Notes: generated from the letters alone by a model not told the origin. DNA of 64,000 bases from GCA-2794515 sp034436155 (GCA_034436155.1 DAOTVP010000028.1:1-64000); one strand, 5' to 3'. Numbered from the stretch's first letter, positions 34,431 to 43,826 are shown. Numbers and translations: made by a program.

Positions 34431-34864
34431 ACCTCAGTTTCTCCCCAATATGATTGTATATATTCTGCTACTAAACGCCGATGACACTGGTCTGGCTCAT
34501 GCTCACTGCATAACAAGCAGGCACGATGCGCGATGAACCACGTCTTGTCGAGATGTTGAATCAGCTCGCGCTCGGCTAAAAGTTCCCTAAATTGGATTTC
34601 GTATGCGCCCCAATCTTTGTTATCTCGATACGCGCTCAGTATCGCCTCTGTCGGCGACATCAGCCCATTATGGATGTAATCACATCCGATCAGATGCCTC
34701 AGAAAGTAGGGCAGGTCGCGCCCTTTGGCGAATCCGCTCAATTGTGAATCGGGCTTGAGGCGCGTATCTATCAATACATCCACACGATTGTGTTTGAGCA
34801 GATTAAAAAATTGCTCCGCCGATTTTTGTGTGAAGCCAATCGTGAATAGGTGAATGCTCATCAA
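34415..34864 (-). CDS. DUF488 family protein (short)
   Basis: 149 aa, single DUF488 domain. It starts FTIGFTQKSAEQFFNLL, then VDVLIDTRLKPDSQ, and ends with the family's conserved CSEHEPDQCHRRLVAEYI, where two Cys, a Glu and His-Arg could form a catalytic or metal site. Function of DUF488 is unknown. It overlaps the preceding DUF488 gene by four bases (ATGA type) and the next gene by 16, showing translational coupling. Confidence 0.8.
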   Translation of the reverse strand: MMSIHLFTIGFTQKSAEQFFNLLKHNRVDVLIDTRLKPDSQLSGFAKGRDLPYFLRHLIGCDYIHNGLMSPTEAILSAYRDNKDWGAYEIQFRELLAERELIQHLDKTWFIAHRACLLCSEHEPDQCHRRLVAEYIQSYWGETEVWHLM

Positions 34865-35565
34865 AATAACCTTTGCTGTTCAGGTTTATCGAATACACTG
34901 GGATTGACAAATTGTAACTGTCCATCTCTGAGGATATGATACACCGCCAAAGCGGGCGTATTGGGTAACGATTGCACAGATGGGTCTATCAATGACCGTG
35001 TGATGAGGTGATGCCGATGACAATCTTCGGGGTCGCCTTCGCTACACATAATGACGACATGCTCGTGCTGGATATGCGCCTCTTGGATGATGTCTATCAG
35101 GCGTTGTAAGCCTTTCTGATACCAATCGCGCTTCATCACGAGGGTGTAATCCACCAAATCCAGATAGGCATCGCGTGAAGTCTGTTCGCTGATGACCGTC
35201 CCCGTCTGATACACCGATTTATCGGCGGGTCTGCCACCCAAAAATTCGCCCGCATAGCGATAGGTGATGCCATGCGATTCGAGCGCAGTCTGAAATTCGC
35301 GTTTGCTAAAATGTGGGGTGTATTTGCTATACGGTTCACTGCGGACATCCACCACGGTGGTGATATGATATGCCCGTAGCCGATTGAGGAAATCGTCAAA
35401 CGAGAGATTGCTATGCCCGATGGTATACAGGCGCAAGTGCAAATTTGCCCCCATGCGTAACCAATGCACGATAACATCCTCCAGCGGCTTGCGCGAGGTG
35501 TGCATCATGGCTTCGGCATACGCCATTAAATCATCGGGTAGTGAAAAAACAATGGGTTTACTCAT
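34861..35565 (-). CDS. DUF488 family protein with N-terminal extension
   Basis: 234 aa from ATG 35565. An N-terminal ~50 residues (FSLPDDLMAYAEAMMHTSRKPLEDVIVHWL) resembles a short ribbon-helix-helix or antitoxin-like segment. The DUF488 domain then shows YTIGHSNLSFDDFLNRL, VDVRSEPYSKY, YRYAGEFLGGRP and the terminal CSEGDPEDCHRHHLI. Start chosen because the minus-strand TATAAT at 35602-35597 would put transcription after the longer start at 35625. First gene of the DUF488-DUF488-unknown operon inserted in the dcw cluster. Its extra N-terminal segment could be regulatory; this is inference. Confidence 0.78.
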   Translation of the reverse strand: MSKPIVFSLPDDLMAYAEAMMHTSRKPLEDVIVHWLRMGANLHLRLYTIGHSNLSFDDFLNRLRAYHITTVVDVRSEPYSKYTPHFSKREFQTALESHGITYRYAGEFLGGRPADKSVYQTGTVISEQTSRDAYLDLVDYTLVMKRDWYQKGLQRLIDIIQEAHIQHEHVVIMCSEGDPEDCHRHHLITRSLIDPSVQSLPNTPALAVYHILRDGQLQFVNPSVFDKPEQQRLF

Positions 35566-35596
35566 CCTAAAACCCCCTGTATGTATATTTTTGTCT

Positions 35597-35602
35597 ATTA
35601 TA
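35597..35602 (-). promoter_or_regulatory. -10 element of the DUF488 operon
   Basis: Perfect TATAAT on the minus strand, 32 bases before ATG 35565; the -35 region is poor. Confidence 0.4.
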
Positions 35603-35654
35603 GCACAAACTGTTTTTATCCGCACAGTTTCTGTTCATTCATAACCGCGTTTTA

Positions 35655-35677
35655 TGCCTGCCAATGGTTGGCAGGCA
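35655..35677. repeat. Inverted repeat TGCCTGCCAA/TTGGCAGGCA
   Basis: Perfect 10-bp stem with a 3-base loop, between the DUF488 operon and the end of the GmrSD remnant. No T-tract on either side, so it is not a typical terminator. Confidence 0.55.
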
Positions 35678-35690
35678 CGCATTTTACAAT

Positions 35691-36264
35691 TTATCCCAGT
35701 GACTCAAAATAGCGTCTGATTTTTTGAGCCATAAGTACACGACGCTCCTCTAAAAAGGCTTCGTAATTATCAGTATCCAAATTTTCAATTCCATTTGGAA
35801 TACAATTCATCTCAAAATTAGCTTCAAGTTCTTCTGCTGTAGTGATGTTGCCATAGCGTTGTTTGCCACCATTTATTTGCTCCCAAATTTCACCAAAATA
35901 GACCTTAGGGTGCTTATTGCTAATTGCAATGTTGATTTCGCTTTGTGTGATAACATAATTAGCAACCTGATTATATTGATTTTTGTTCATTCCTGCTTTT
36001 TTCAATAGGTCACGCGGGAATAAATGATGCACATCCGATTTATATTAAGATGAGGTCGCTCACGGTGATATCGCGTGAGAGAAAACCCTTATCATTCAGT
36101 TTAACTTGTGCGGCGCGGAATGTTGAGAATGATGGATTATTGATGGATGAGGTAGTGAGTTGTTGAACAAGTGTAATTTCCCAAAATGTATCTGATAGTT
36201 CACTGCTCATCACTTGATTAGCATAGGCTTCAATCCATAATCTAATGCGATTTGTGGATAAGAA
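35691..36264 (-). pseudogene. Remnant of a GmrSD-type (DUF262/DUF1524) gene, frameshifted and 5'-truncated
   Basis: The minus strand encodes two pieces of one protein. The upstream piece (36264-36040) reads SELSDTFWEITLVQQLTTSS, then FRAAQVKLNDKGFLSRDITVSDLIL; the downstream piece (36032-35691) reads HHLFPRDLLKKAGMNKNQYNQ, VANYVITQSEINIAI. Together they match the C-terminal HNH-like (DUF1524) part of DUF262 proteins, the family of the type IV restriction enzyme GmrSD. Dropping one T near 36043 joins them as DLILI-KSD-VHHLFP. The N-terminal DUF262 domain is absent; similarity starts near 36264. A dead defence gene, or a sequencing error at the shift, but the truncation is real either way. Confidence 0.78.
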
Positions 36265-36300
36265 TATCAGGTTTAACCTGTGTGTTTTTGGGGGATGATA

Positions 36301-36336
36301 TATAATAGAAATCAGGTGATGTGAGTCACCTGATTT
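36301..36336 (+). promoter_or_regulatory. -10 element and palindrome before ftsQ
   Basis: TATAAT (36301-36306) is followed at once by a perfect 11-bp inverted repeat AAATCAGGTGA/TCACCTGATTT (36309-36319, 36326-36336; loop tgtgag) and then TTG. The expected transcription start (about 36313) lies inside the palindrome, which could be an operator or an early hairpin. The T-rich flank also makes it terminator-like. Confidence 0.5.
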
Positions 36337-36356
36337 TTGATTTCTGAGGATAATGG

Positions 36357-37208
36357 ATGTCATCAGTACGCGCTCGGCAACAAAAACGGAAAACAGAACG
36401 CGCTCCTGCTGTTTGGCGTGGAGATGCCGTTGCAAAGCCAAAACCTAACCTAGAACGTCCCATAGACCATAGTGTCCGCCGTAAGGTGGGGGTCAGTTGG
36501 CGCGTGGTCAGTGGGTTGATTGTGGTTTGCATGATTGCGCTATTGGTGGTCATGTTCCAGACTGAATTTTTTAAGGTGCGGACAATCACCGTTGTCGGCG
36601 CGACCTATATAGATCCGTCCGAAATTTTTCGGTATACCGAAATCGCGGGGCTTTCGATTTTTCAGATTGACCCCAACGATGTGCGCGATGCCATTTTATC
36701 CAAGTCGCGCCTCATCGCCGATGCACGGGTGACAATCGGTTGGCAACCAGAGATGGTCAAGATTGTGGTCGAAGAACGGAAACCCGCCTTAGTCTGGACA
36801 CAATACGATATTCGTGTATTGTTAGATATACAGGGCAATATCTTACGCCAACCGCGCCCAGAAGAGGTATTCCCCAATCTGATTCATGTGATTGCCGATC
36901 AATCGGTGAATGAACCGCCCTTGCCCGAAAATCCGATACCGTTGGATGTGGTCAGTGGGGCGTTGCAATTGCGTCAATTGCTATCTGGTATCGAGATTTT
37001 GCAATATAATGCAGTCAAAGGACTTGGTTTTCGGGAATCTTCGTGGGATATTTGGTTAGGCACTGGCACTGATATGCCAAATAAGTTATTGGTTTACGAA
37101 GCATTGCGTGATAATTTATTAAGGCGGGGCATCACGCCTGTCGAAATCAATGTCGCAGATACCCGTGCCGTTTACTATTGTAGCAACTTGGACTTATGTG
37201 ATGAGTGA
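36357..37208 (+). CDS. ftsQ: Cell division protein FtsQ (DivIB)
   Basis: 283 aa. Basic cytoplasmic N-terminus, one transmembrane helix (about 51-70), a POTRA domain (FKVRTITVVGATYIDPSEIF, 73-92, then AGLSIFQIDPNDVRDAIL), and the FtsQ domain with VTIGWQPEMVKIVVEERKPALVW, LLDIQGNIL. FtsQ links FtsL/FtsB to the rest of the divisome. Start ATG 36357 follows GAGGATA. It restarts the dcw cluster after the inserted accessory genes, with its own -10 element, and overlaps ftsA by eight bases. Confidence 0.9.
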   Translation: MSSVRARQQKRKTERAPAVWRGDAVAKPKPNLERPIDHSVRRKVGVSWRVVSGLIVVCMIALLVVMFQTEFFKVRTITVVGATYIDPSEIFRYTEIAGLSIFQIDPNDVRDAILSKSRLIADARVTIGWQPEMVKIVVEERKPALVWTQYDIRVLLDIQGNILRQPRPEEVFPNLIHVIADQSVNEPPLPENPIPLDVVSGALQLRQLLSGIEILQYNAVKGLGFRESSWDIWLGTGTDMPNKLLVYEALRDNLLRRGITPVEINVADTRAVYYCSNLDLCDE

Positions 37209-38436
37209 ACTCGTTATTGGTTTAGATGTAGGTACGCATAAAATTTGCACGATTATCGGTGAAGTGCGCGATAACGATATTTTTGTCGTGGGTGTCGGCA
37301 TAGAACCGAGTCGGGGCATGAAAAAGGGTGTTGTCAATGATTTGATGGCGCTCTCGCAAGCCATTTCTGCCTCTGTGCATAAAGCAGAACGCAGTAGTGG
37401 GTATCAGGTCAAGCGGGCATTCGTCAGTTTGGCGGGCAGTCATATCGCCTCACTGAATAGTCGGGGGGTGGTGGGGATACCCACCCAGCGTGGCGTGAAT
37501 GCCGATGATTTAGATAAAGCACTCGCCGCCGCCCGCGCCATCGCCATCCCACATAACCGCGAGGTGTTGCATGTCATCCCGCGCAGTTATTCGTTGGATG
37601 GTCAAGAACGGGTGCGTAGCCCGATAGGGATGCACGGCTTTCGGCTCGAAGTCGAGGCGCATATCATCACCGCATCATCCACCAGTGTCGCCAATCTGGA
37701 ACAAGCTGTCGAGGCGGCGCAGGTGTATGTCGACCGTTTCATCCTCAATCCGTTGGCGGCGGGAGATGTTGTTTTGACCGCACAAGAAAAAGAGATGGGC
37801 GCGGTGGTGATTGATATTGGCGGTGGCACAACCGACCTCGCCATTTTCATCGAAGGGACGGTTTGGCATACATCCGTTTTGGCGGTAGGTGGCGACCATA
37901 TCACCAACGACATCACCTATTTCACGCATATCCCATTCGATACCGCCGAAGCGGTGAAGGTGCAATATGGTCATGCCGTCCCCAAACAAGTAGACCCGCT
38001 CGAAACATTGTTAGTCGAGCCATTTGGTGATGGATTGCCCACCGAAATTAAGCGCACGGAATTAGCATCTATCATCGAAGCCCGTGTTCAAGAGATGTTT
38101 GAATTGGTGCATAAAGAAATCAAACGCAGTGGTTATGATGGATTGCTCCGCGCTGGGGCGGTATTGACGGGTGGATGCGCCCAACTGGAGGGTATCCGCG
38201 AGGTTGCGACTCGTGTTTTGGGGATGCCTGTGCGGATTGCCAAGCCAGAACGACTCACGGGTATGGCGGATGCGCTTCGTAACCCGTCCTATAGTACCAG
38301 TGTCGGGCTGTTGCGTTTGGGGCTAGAGATGGATACAATGGTCGAAACCGTGTCGGCATCGGATGCACCGGGCTTCAAATTGCGCCGTCTATTGGGTGGT
38401 TTATTCAGCCGATTATTACCAGATGATAATGTCTGA
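37201..38436 (+). CDS. ftsA: Cell division protein FtsA
   Basis: 411 aa from ATG 37201, actin-like ATPase that anchors FtsZ to the membrane. Seen: phosphate-1 LVIGLDVGTHKICTIIGEV at the start, the SHS2/1C domain region with RAFVSLAGSHI, phosphate-2 VVIDIGGGTTDLAIF, and adenosine motif AVLTGGCAQLEGI. The C-terminal ~20 residues (KLRRLLGGLFSRLLPDDNV) form an amphipathic helix, the expected membrane-targeting sequence. The start overlaps the ftsQ stop, so translation is coupled. Confidence 0.94.
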   Translation: MSELVIGLDVGTHKICTIIGEVRDNDIFVVGVGIEPSRGMKKGVVNDLMALSQAISASVHKAERSSGYQVKRAFVSLAGSHIASLNSRGVVGIPTQRGVNADDLDKALAAARAIAIPHNREVLHVIPRSYSLDGQERVRSPIGMHGFRLEVEAHIITASSTSVANLEQAVEAAQVYVDRFILNPLAAGDVVLTAQEKEMGAVVIDIGGGTTDLAIFIEGTVWHTSVLAVGGDHITNDITYFTHIPFDTAEAVKVQYGHAVPKQVDPLETLLVEPFGDGLPTEIKRTELASIIEARVQEMFELVHKEIKRSGYDGLLRAGAVLTGGCAQLEGIREVATRVLGMPVRIAKPERLTGMADALRNPSYSTSVGLLRLGLEMDTMVETVSASDAPGFKLRRLLGGLFSRLLPDDNV

Positions 38437-38500
38437 TAGAAAATGGTTATAAATGAGTGGGAAATAAGACCCAATTTTCACAAACAATTTGCTAACAAAC

Positions 38501-38528
38501 TTGTTATGCGTAAAATAGTAGGTATAAA
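38501..38528 (+). promoter_or_regulatory. Probable ftsZ promoter
   Basis: TTGTTA (38501-38506), a 16-base spacer and TATAAA (38523-38528) in the 127-base ftsA-ftsZ gap; ATG follows 36 bases later with GAGGGAAG as ribosome site. Confidence 0.5.
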
Positions 38529-38563
38529 GTTATCTATAGTCATATAGGCAGAGGGAAGTTTTT

Positions 38564-39790
38564 ATGAGCGATTTTGAAGATTTTCATTTAGGCGAGGGCT
38601 TTGCACAAATCAAAGTCGTAGGGGTCGGTGGGGGCGGTGGCAACGCTGTGAACCGCATGATTAACGAAGGTTTGGGCGGCGTGGAATTTATCGCCATCAA
38701 TACCGATAATCAAGCCCTCATGCTTTCCAAAGCCAAAACTCGTGTGCGTATCGGCGAAAAGCTCACCCGTGGTTTGGGCGCGGGGGGCAATCCTGAAATC
38801 GGCAAAAAAGCCGCCGAAGAGAGTTCCGATGAATTATACGAAATTCTGCGCGGGGCAGATATGGTCTTCATCGCCAGTGGTATGGGCGGTGGGACAGGCA
38901 CGGGTGCCGCGCCTGTTGTCGCGCAAATCGCTAAAGAATTGGGCGCATTGACTATCGGCGTGGTCACAAAACCATTTACATTTGAAGGCACACGCCGTAT
39001 TCAATTCGCCGAAGCGGGTATCGAAAACCTGAAAAGTCAGGTGGATACGCTCATCGTCATCCCCAATGACCGCTTGCTCCAAATTGCCGATAAACGCGCC
39101 AGTTTGCAACAAGCCTTCTCGTTGGCGGATGATGTGTTGCGACAGGGTATTCAAGGGATTTCTGAACTCATCACCGTCCCCGCGCTCATCAACCTCGATT
39201 TTGCCGATGTTCGCACCATCATGTCCGAAGGTGGCGCGGCGCTCATGGCGGTTGGTCGGGCATCGGGCGATGAACGCGCTCGTCGTGCGGCAGAAATGGC
39301 GATTAGCAGTGGTCTGCTCGATGTCACCATCGATGGCGCACGCGGTATTTTGTTCAACATTACAGGCGGTTCAGATTTGAGCCTGTTTGAAGTCAACGAA
39401 GCCGCCGCCATCATCAAAGAGAGCGCCCATCCAGAAGTTAACCTCATTTTTGGGGCGCAAATTGATGATAATATGGGTGATGAGGTGCGGATTACCGTCA
39501 TCGCCACCGGATTTGAACAAAGCCGTGTGAAATCGCGCATGGATGCCAATGTGTTGCGTCCGCCGACCAATAATCAACGCCCCAATATGATGCAGACCAA
39601 TCAGCCACCGATGCGCCCGATGCAACCCGTCCAAAATCAGCCACCCGTGCAACCGACTCAAACCAATCCACCGCCACAGGTGCGCCCCAATCAACAACCA
39701 CCCCAACGTCCGACTCAAGACAGCTTCACCACACGGGTCTATGATGAGGACGATATGGATATTCCACCGTTTTTACGCCCGAAAAAATAA
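38564..39790 (+). CDS. ftsZ: Cell division GTPase FtsZ
   Basis: 408 aa. Tubulin-like GTPase that forms the Z ring. Seen: VVGVGGGGGNAVNRM (18-32), the tubulin signature GGGTGTGAAP (108-117), TKPFTFEG and DFADVRTIMSEGGAALM (T7 loop region). A linker of about 70 residues is very rich in Pro, Gln and Asn. The conserved C-terminal peptide DIPPFLRPKK, which binds FtsA and other partners, closes the protein. Its own promoter lies in the gap after ftsA. It ends the dcw cluster in this window. Confidence 0.97.
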   Translation: MSDFEDFHLGEGFAQIKVVGVGGGGGNAVNRMINEGLGGVEFIAINTDNQALMLSKAKTRVRIGEKLTRGLGAGGNPEIGKKAAEESSDELYEILRGADMVFIASGMGGGTGTGAAPVVAQIAKELGALTIGVVTKPFTFEGTRRIQFAEAGIENLKSQVDTLIVIPNDRLLQIADKRASLQQAFSLADDVLRQGIQGISELITVPALINLDFADVRTIMSEGGAALMAVGRASGDERARRAAEMAISSGLLDVTIDGARGILFNITGGSDLSLFEVNEAAAIIKESAHPEVNLIFGAQIDDNMGDEVRITVIATGFEQSRVKSRMDANVLRPPTNNQRPNMMQTNQPPMRPMQPVQNQPPVQPTQTNPPPQVRPNQQPPQRPTQDSFTTRVYDEDDMDIPPFLRPKK

Positions 39791-40158
39791 CCGATTCACA
39801 AGCATGATATATCCCCGATACGGACGCGCAGAAGCGCGTCCATAGGGATTTATGTGCCTATTTTTCTCGCTCATTTGTGATAGATTTCATGATTAGAACA
39901 GAACATAGAGAGAGTATTGTGGAAGGTTAGAGACGCGCAATAATCTGAATACAATTCTAACCTAATCTGAATAGACACTAACCGCCTTTCGTGTTATAAA
40001 TAAGACACATGCAGAAAGCACACAACCCCAACGTGCTTTTTCAAATTAAAAAGATTAATAAAAATGAAATATTCTTTTTTATTAGGCATTCAACACAATG
40101 CTGATGGTTTTATTTTCGCTTTTTTCTGGTCAATTAGAATAGGTATAGCGAGGTTTTT
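39791..40158. other. Intergenic region between ftsZ and nrdJ
   Basis: 368 bases, AT-rich, no convincing gene. It holds an inverted repeat (39811-39851), a weak promoter-like TAGACA/TATAAA pair (39972-39999) and a small hairpin AAGCAC/GTGCTT followed by TT near 40017-40040. I looked for a NrdR box and a cobalamin riboswitch and recognise neither. Confidence 0.5.
39811..39851. repeat. Inverted repeat GGACGCGC/GCGCGTCC after ftsZ
   Basis: Perfect 8-bp stem (39822-39829, 39834-39841), loop agaa, with outer ATCCC/GGGAT pairs. It lies 20 bases after the ftsZ stop and has no T-tract; the same plan as the hairpins at 6555 and 21991. Confidence 0.6.
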
Positions 40159-43100
40159 ATGGTTCAATCGCAAACAAAAAAGAAAAATGCCCTACACGAC
40201 TTGGGGTATAAGATTTTTCTTGACCGGTACGCGCTCAAAGATATGAAGCGCGAAACACTTGCCGTTGGCGATTTGGTGATTGTGGTGGTCAATTCTGCCA
40301 CTGGGCAACGCGAAGTCGGGCGTATTACTGCGATGCAATTGCCACAAGTGACGATTGAATTACTCGATGGTGAGGTTGTCACCCGCGATATTGAGCATGT
40401 GGATAAACCCCTCGAAACAGACCCCGCCCAAATGATGGACAGAGTGGCGGCGGGCATTGCGGCGGTCGAAAAGACGACCAAAAAACGCCGTGAATGGGCA
40501 GATAAATTCCGTTGGTTGCTCGAAGATTGGAAATTCGTCCCTGGCGGGCGTATTCTGACGGCGGCAGGCACAAACCAAGAACTTACGTTCTATAATTGCT
40601 ACGTGATTCCGCTTGTCGGCGATTCGCGTGGTGGCATCATCGAGACGCTGGGCAACATGACCGAAATCATGTCGCGGGGGGGGGGGTCGGCATCAATTTA
40701 TCCACCTTGCGCCCACGACATGCCTATGTGAAGGGCGTGAATGGACGCTCTAGCGGGTCAGTATCGTGGGGTGCGTTGTATAGCTTCGTCACGGGTCTGA
40801 TTGAACAAGGTGGATCACGTCGAGGAGCTCTTATGCTCATCCTCAACGATTGGCATCCCGATATTTTCGACTTTGTGAATAGCAAGCGCGAAGCGGGTAA
40901 AATCACCAACGCCAATATCAGCGTCGGGCTGAGTGACCGCTTTATGGATGCCATGAAAGCCGATGCCGATTGGCATTTGCAATTCCCCGATACCAGCCAT
41001 CCCGATTATGATACCTTATGGGATGGCGATCTCGAAAAATGGATTGAAGCGGGGCGCGAGGTCATCACCTATAAGACCATCAAAGCGAAAGAATTGTGGA
41101 ACGCCATCATCGAAAGTGCATGGGCGAGCGCCGAACCGGGTGTGTGGTTCAGAGAACGCAGTAACAAAATGTCCAATTCGTGGTATTTCAATCCCCTGAT
41201 TGCGACTAACCCCTGTGTGACAGGTGATACCCGCATTTATACCAACAAAGGGTTAGTCACCGCCCGCGAATTGTTTGATGAAGAAACCGAAATTGAAGTC
41301 GCAATTGACGGGCGTTTCGGATTAGATAGTCATACCGTTCCTGCTACCCGTGTGTTTATGACAGGCACAAAGCCCGTTTTCCGCGTCCAAACCCGTGAAG
41401 GGTATTTTGTACGGGCAACGGCTGACCATCGCTTCATGACATCCCGCGGATGGGTAGAATTGCGCCACCTAGAAGAAGGTGATTTAATCCATATCCTCAA
41501 CCGTAAAGGTGGATTTGGTCAAGAAGGCACACTTGAATTGGGGCGTACATTAGGCTGGTTAGTCGGCGATGGAACGATAAAATCAGACCGTGCCGTGTTA
41601 TCTTTCTTCGGTGAAGAAAAACAGACCCTTGCGCCCATGTTTGCCGAATATGTGGATGCGATTGTCCAACCTCTGACTTCTGCTAAAGCAGTTCGTACCT
41701 ATAACGTCAATGTCATTGATATTCCAGACCGCGATGAAGCGCGTGTACAATCTGACCGTTTGCGCCGTCTGGTAGAAACGTATGGCTTGGTCGAAAACAA
41801 GTTGCAAGTGCCAGAAATTGTATTCAAAGGCACAGAAGAGATGCAACGGGGCTTCTTACAAGCCTTATTCACCGCCGATGGGAGTGTTCAATACGCAAAG
41901 GGTATGATGAGCGTGCGTCTTGCATCCAGTCATTACCCATTGCTCGAACAAGTGCAAATGCTCCTCGCCAATTTTGGGATTGCCTGCAAAATCTATCGCA
42001 ATCGGCGCGATGCACAATATCATCATATGCCAGATGGTAAAGGTGGTAGTAAATCATATCTTACAAAATCACAACATGAATTGGTCATTACCAAACAAAA
42101 TGCACAAGTATTTGCGGATGAAATCAATTTTATCTTGCAACGCAAACAAGACACGCTTGCCCGTTATTTGGATGGTTATACCAAGGGGTTACGCCGTGAA
42201 TCGTTCTATGCCCGTGTAGACACTATCACATCGGATGGTATTGAAGATGTGTTCGATTTGACTGAACCGCAAACACATTCATTCGTCTGTAATAGCATTG
42301 TTACACACAACTGTGGCGAACAGCCACTTTCTGCTTATTCTGTGTGTAACTTAGGTGCAATAAATCTCGCCATATTCTATGATGAGGAACGCCATGATGT
42401 GGCGTGGGATGATTTGGAACGCACTGTTTCGTATGCCGTCCGTTTCTTAGATAATGTCATTGATACCACGCCGTATTTCTTCGAGGAAAATCGCAAGGTG
42501 CAATTATCAGAGCGCCGTGTTGGGCTTGGCACAATGGGCGTGGCGGAATTGATGATTAAACTCCACATCCGTTATGGCAGTGATGAATCGGTGGAATTTA
42601 TTGATAAATTGTATAAATTCATGGCGGTTCATGCCTATAAGACCAGTAGCGCCATCGCCAAAGAAAAAGGCTCATTCCCGAAATTTGACCCCGAAAAGTT
42701 CCTGCAAAGTGGCTTCATGGTCGGGATGCCAGAAGACGTGTGTGAGCAAATCCGTAAAGATGGTATCCGCAATGTAACTTTATTAACACAGGCGCCGACT
42801 GGGACCACGGGAACCATGGTAAACACCAGTACGGGGATTGAGCCGTTCTTCTCGTGGGTGTATTACCGCAAGAGCCGTCTGGGATTGCACGAAGAACAAG
42901 TGCCGATTGTCCAACAATGGTACGCAGAAAATCCGCACGCCGACAAATTGCCCGATTATTTTGTCACCGCGATGGATTTGTCGCCAATAGAACATGTCAA
43001 GGTGCAGGGCGCGTTCCAACGCTGGATAGATAGCGCCATCAGCAAAACGGCGAACTTGCCCAATAATTACACCGTCCAACAAACCGCCGAATTGTATGAA

Positions 43101-43826
43101 TATATGTATTCGCTCGGTTGCAAAGGTGGCACAATTTACCGCGATGGTAGCCGTGATGAGCAAGTGTTGATGCTCAAAGGGGATGAACGCGCCGAAAAAG
43201 AAAATGAGGCGAAATCCAAAAAAGAGGATAAGGTCGAACAAGTCGCCACACCGCATCGCGTGTACCCGCGCCCCAAACGCTTGCACGGTGTGACGGTTAA
43301 TACACAAACACCTTTCGGCACGGCATACATCACCATGAATAGCGATGAACAAGGCTATCCGTTTGAGGTGTTCATCACCGCCCCTGGCAAAGCGGGGAGC
43401 GATTTACAAGCCGATGCCGAAGGGCTTGGACGCATGATTTCGCTCTCGCTTCGTACCACCGAACCGCATAACCGCCGTGAGATGTTGCGCCTGATTATCG
43501 ATCAATTGCGCGATATTGGTGGCGCACGGTCTATCGGCTTCGGCGTAGAGCGCGTGATTTCGTTGCCCGATGCGGTGGCGCGTGCCTTAGAAGAGAATTA
43601 CTTCCCCAAATCGGAGACCTTGCAACTGCAAATTCCGTTGATGGATGTCTCGGTTGGTAAGCCCGTTGCCGATAAAAAGATGAACAACAGCAACGGACAC
43701 GATCATCATCTCCATATTGAGGCGAATTACTCCACAGCCGATTTATGCCCATCGTGCGGCACAATCTCGCTGGTGCGGGCAGAGGGCTGTCGGCGTTGCC
43801 TAACGTGCGATTATACCGAGTGTTAA
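40159..43826 (+). CDS. nrdJ: Class II (adenosylcobalamin-dependent) ribonucleotide reductase with intein and frameshift
   Basis: It reduces ribonucleotides to deoxyribonucleotides using a cobalamin-derived thiyl radical, oxygen-independently. The N-terminal part (40159-40686) has FVPGGRIL, TFYNCYV and MTEIMSRGGG. It then shifts by one base in a run of 11 G (40676-40686), and the other frame continues VGINLSTLRP, SRRGALMLI. Twelve G would restore a continuous protein of 1222 aa. A 366-residue intein (41214-42311) splits NP from CGEQPL at the active site, leaving about 856 aa after splicing. Further on: GVGTMG-like GLGTMGVAEL, TLLTQAPTGTTGTM, and a C-terminal CPSCG/CRRCLTC metal-binding-like tail. 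The frameshift may be a homopolymer sequencing error or real. Confidence 0.92.
41214..42311 (+). mobile_element. Intein with LAGLIDADG homing endonuclease in nrdJ
   Basis: 366 residues. It begins with Cys1 (block A CVTGDTRIYTNKG), has block B with RATADHRFMTSRGW, two LAGLIDADG/DOD motifs (LGWLVGDGTI and LQALFTADGSV), block F DGIEDVFDLT and block G SIVTHN ending in Asn366, followed by extein Cys. All residues for protein splicing appear intact. Removing it restores the active-site sequence NPCGEQPLSAY, a classical insertion point in ribonucleotide reductases. The endonuclease acidic residues are present, so it may still home. Confidence 0.95.

Noticed and set aside
39791..40158. NrdR boxes or a cobalamin riboswitch upstream of the B12-dependent reductase
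   Set aside because: No pair of 16-bp NrdR-like palindromes and no B12-box-like conserved core were recognised.
40064..40246. 60-codon reading frame before nrdJ
   Set aside because: It overlaps the nrdJ start in another frame, has no ribosome site and its composition is that of the AT-rich leader.
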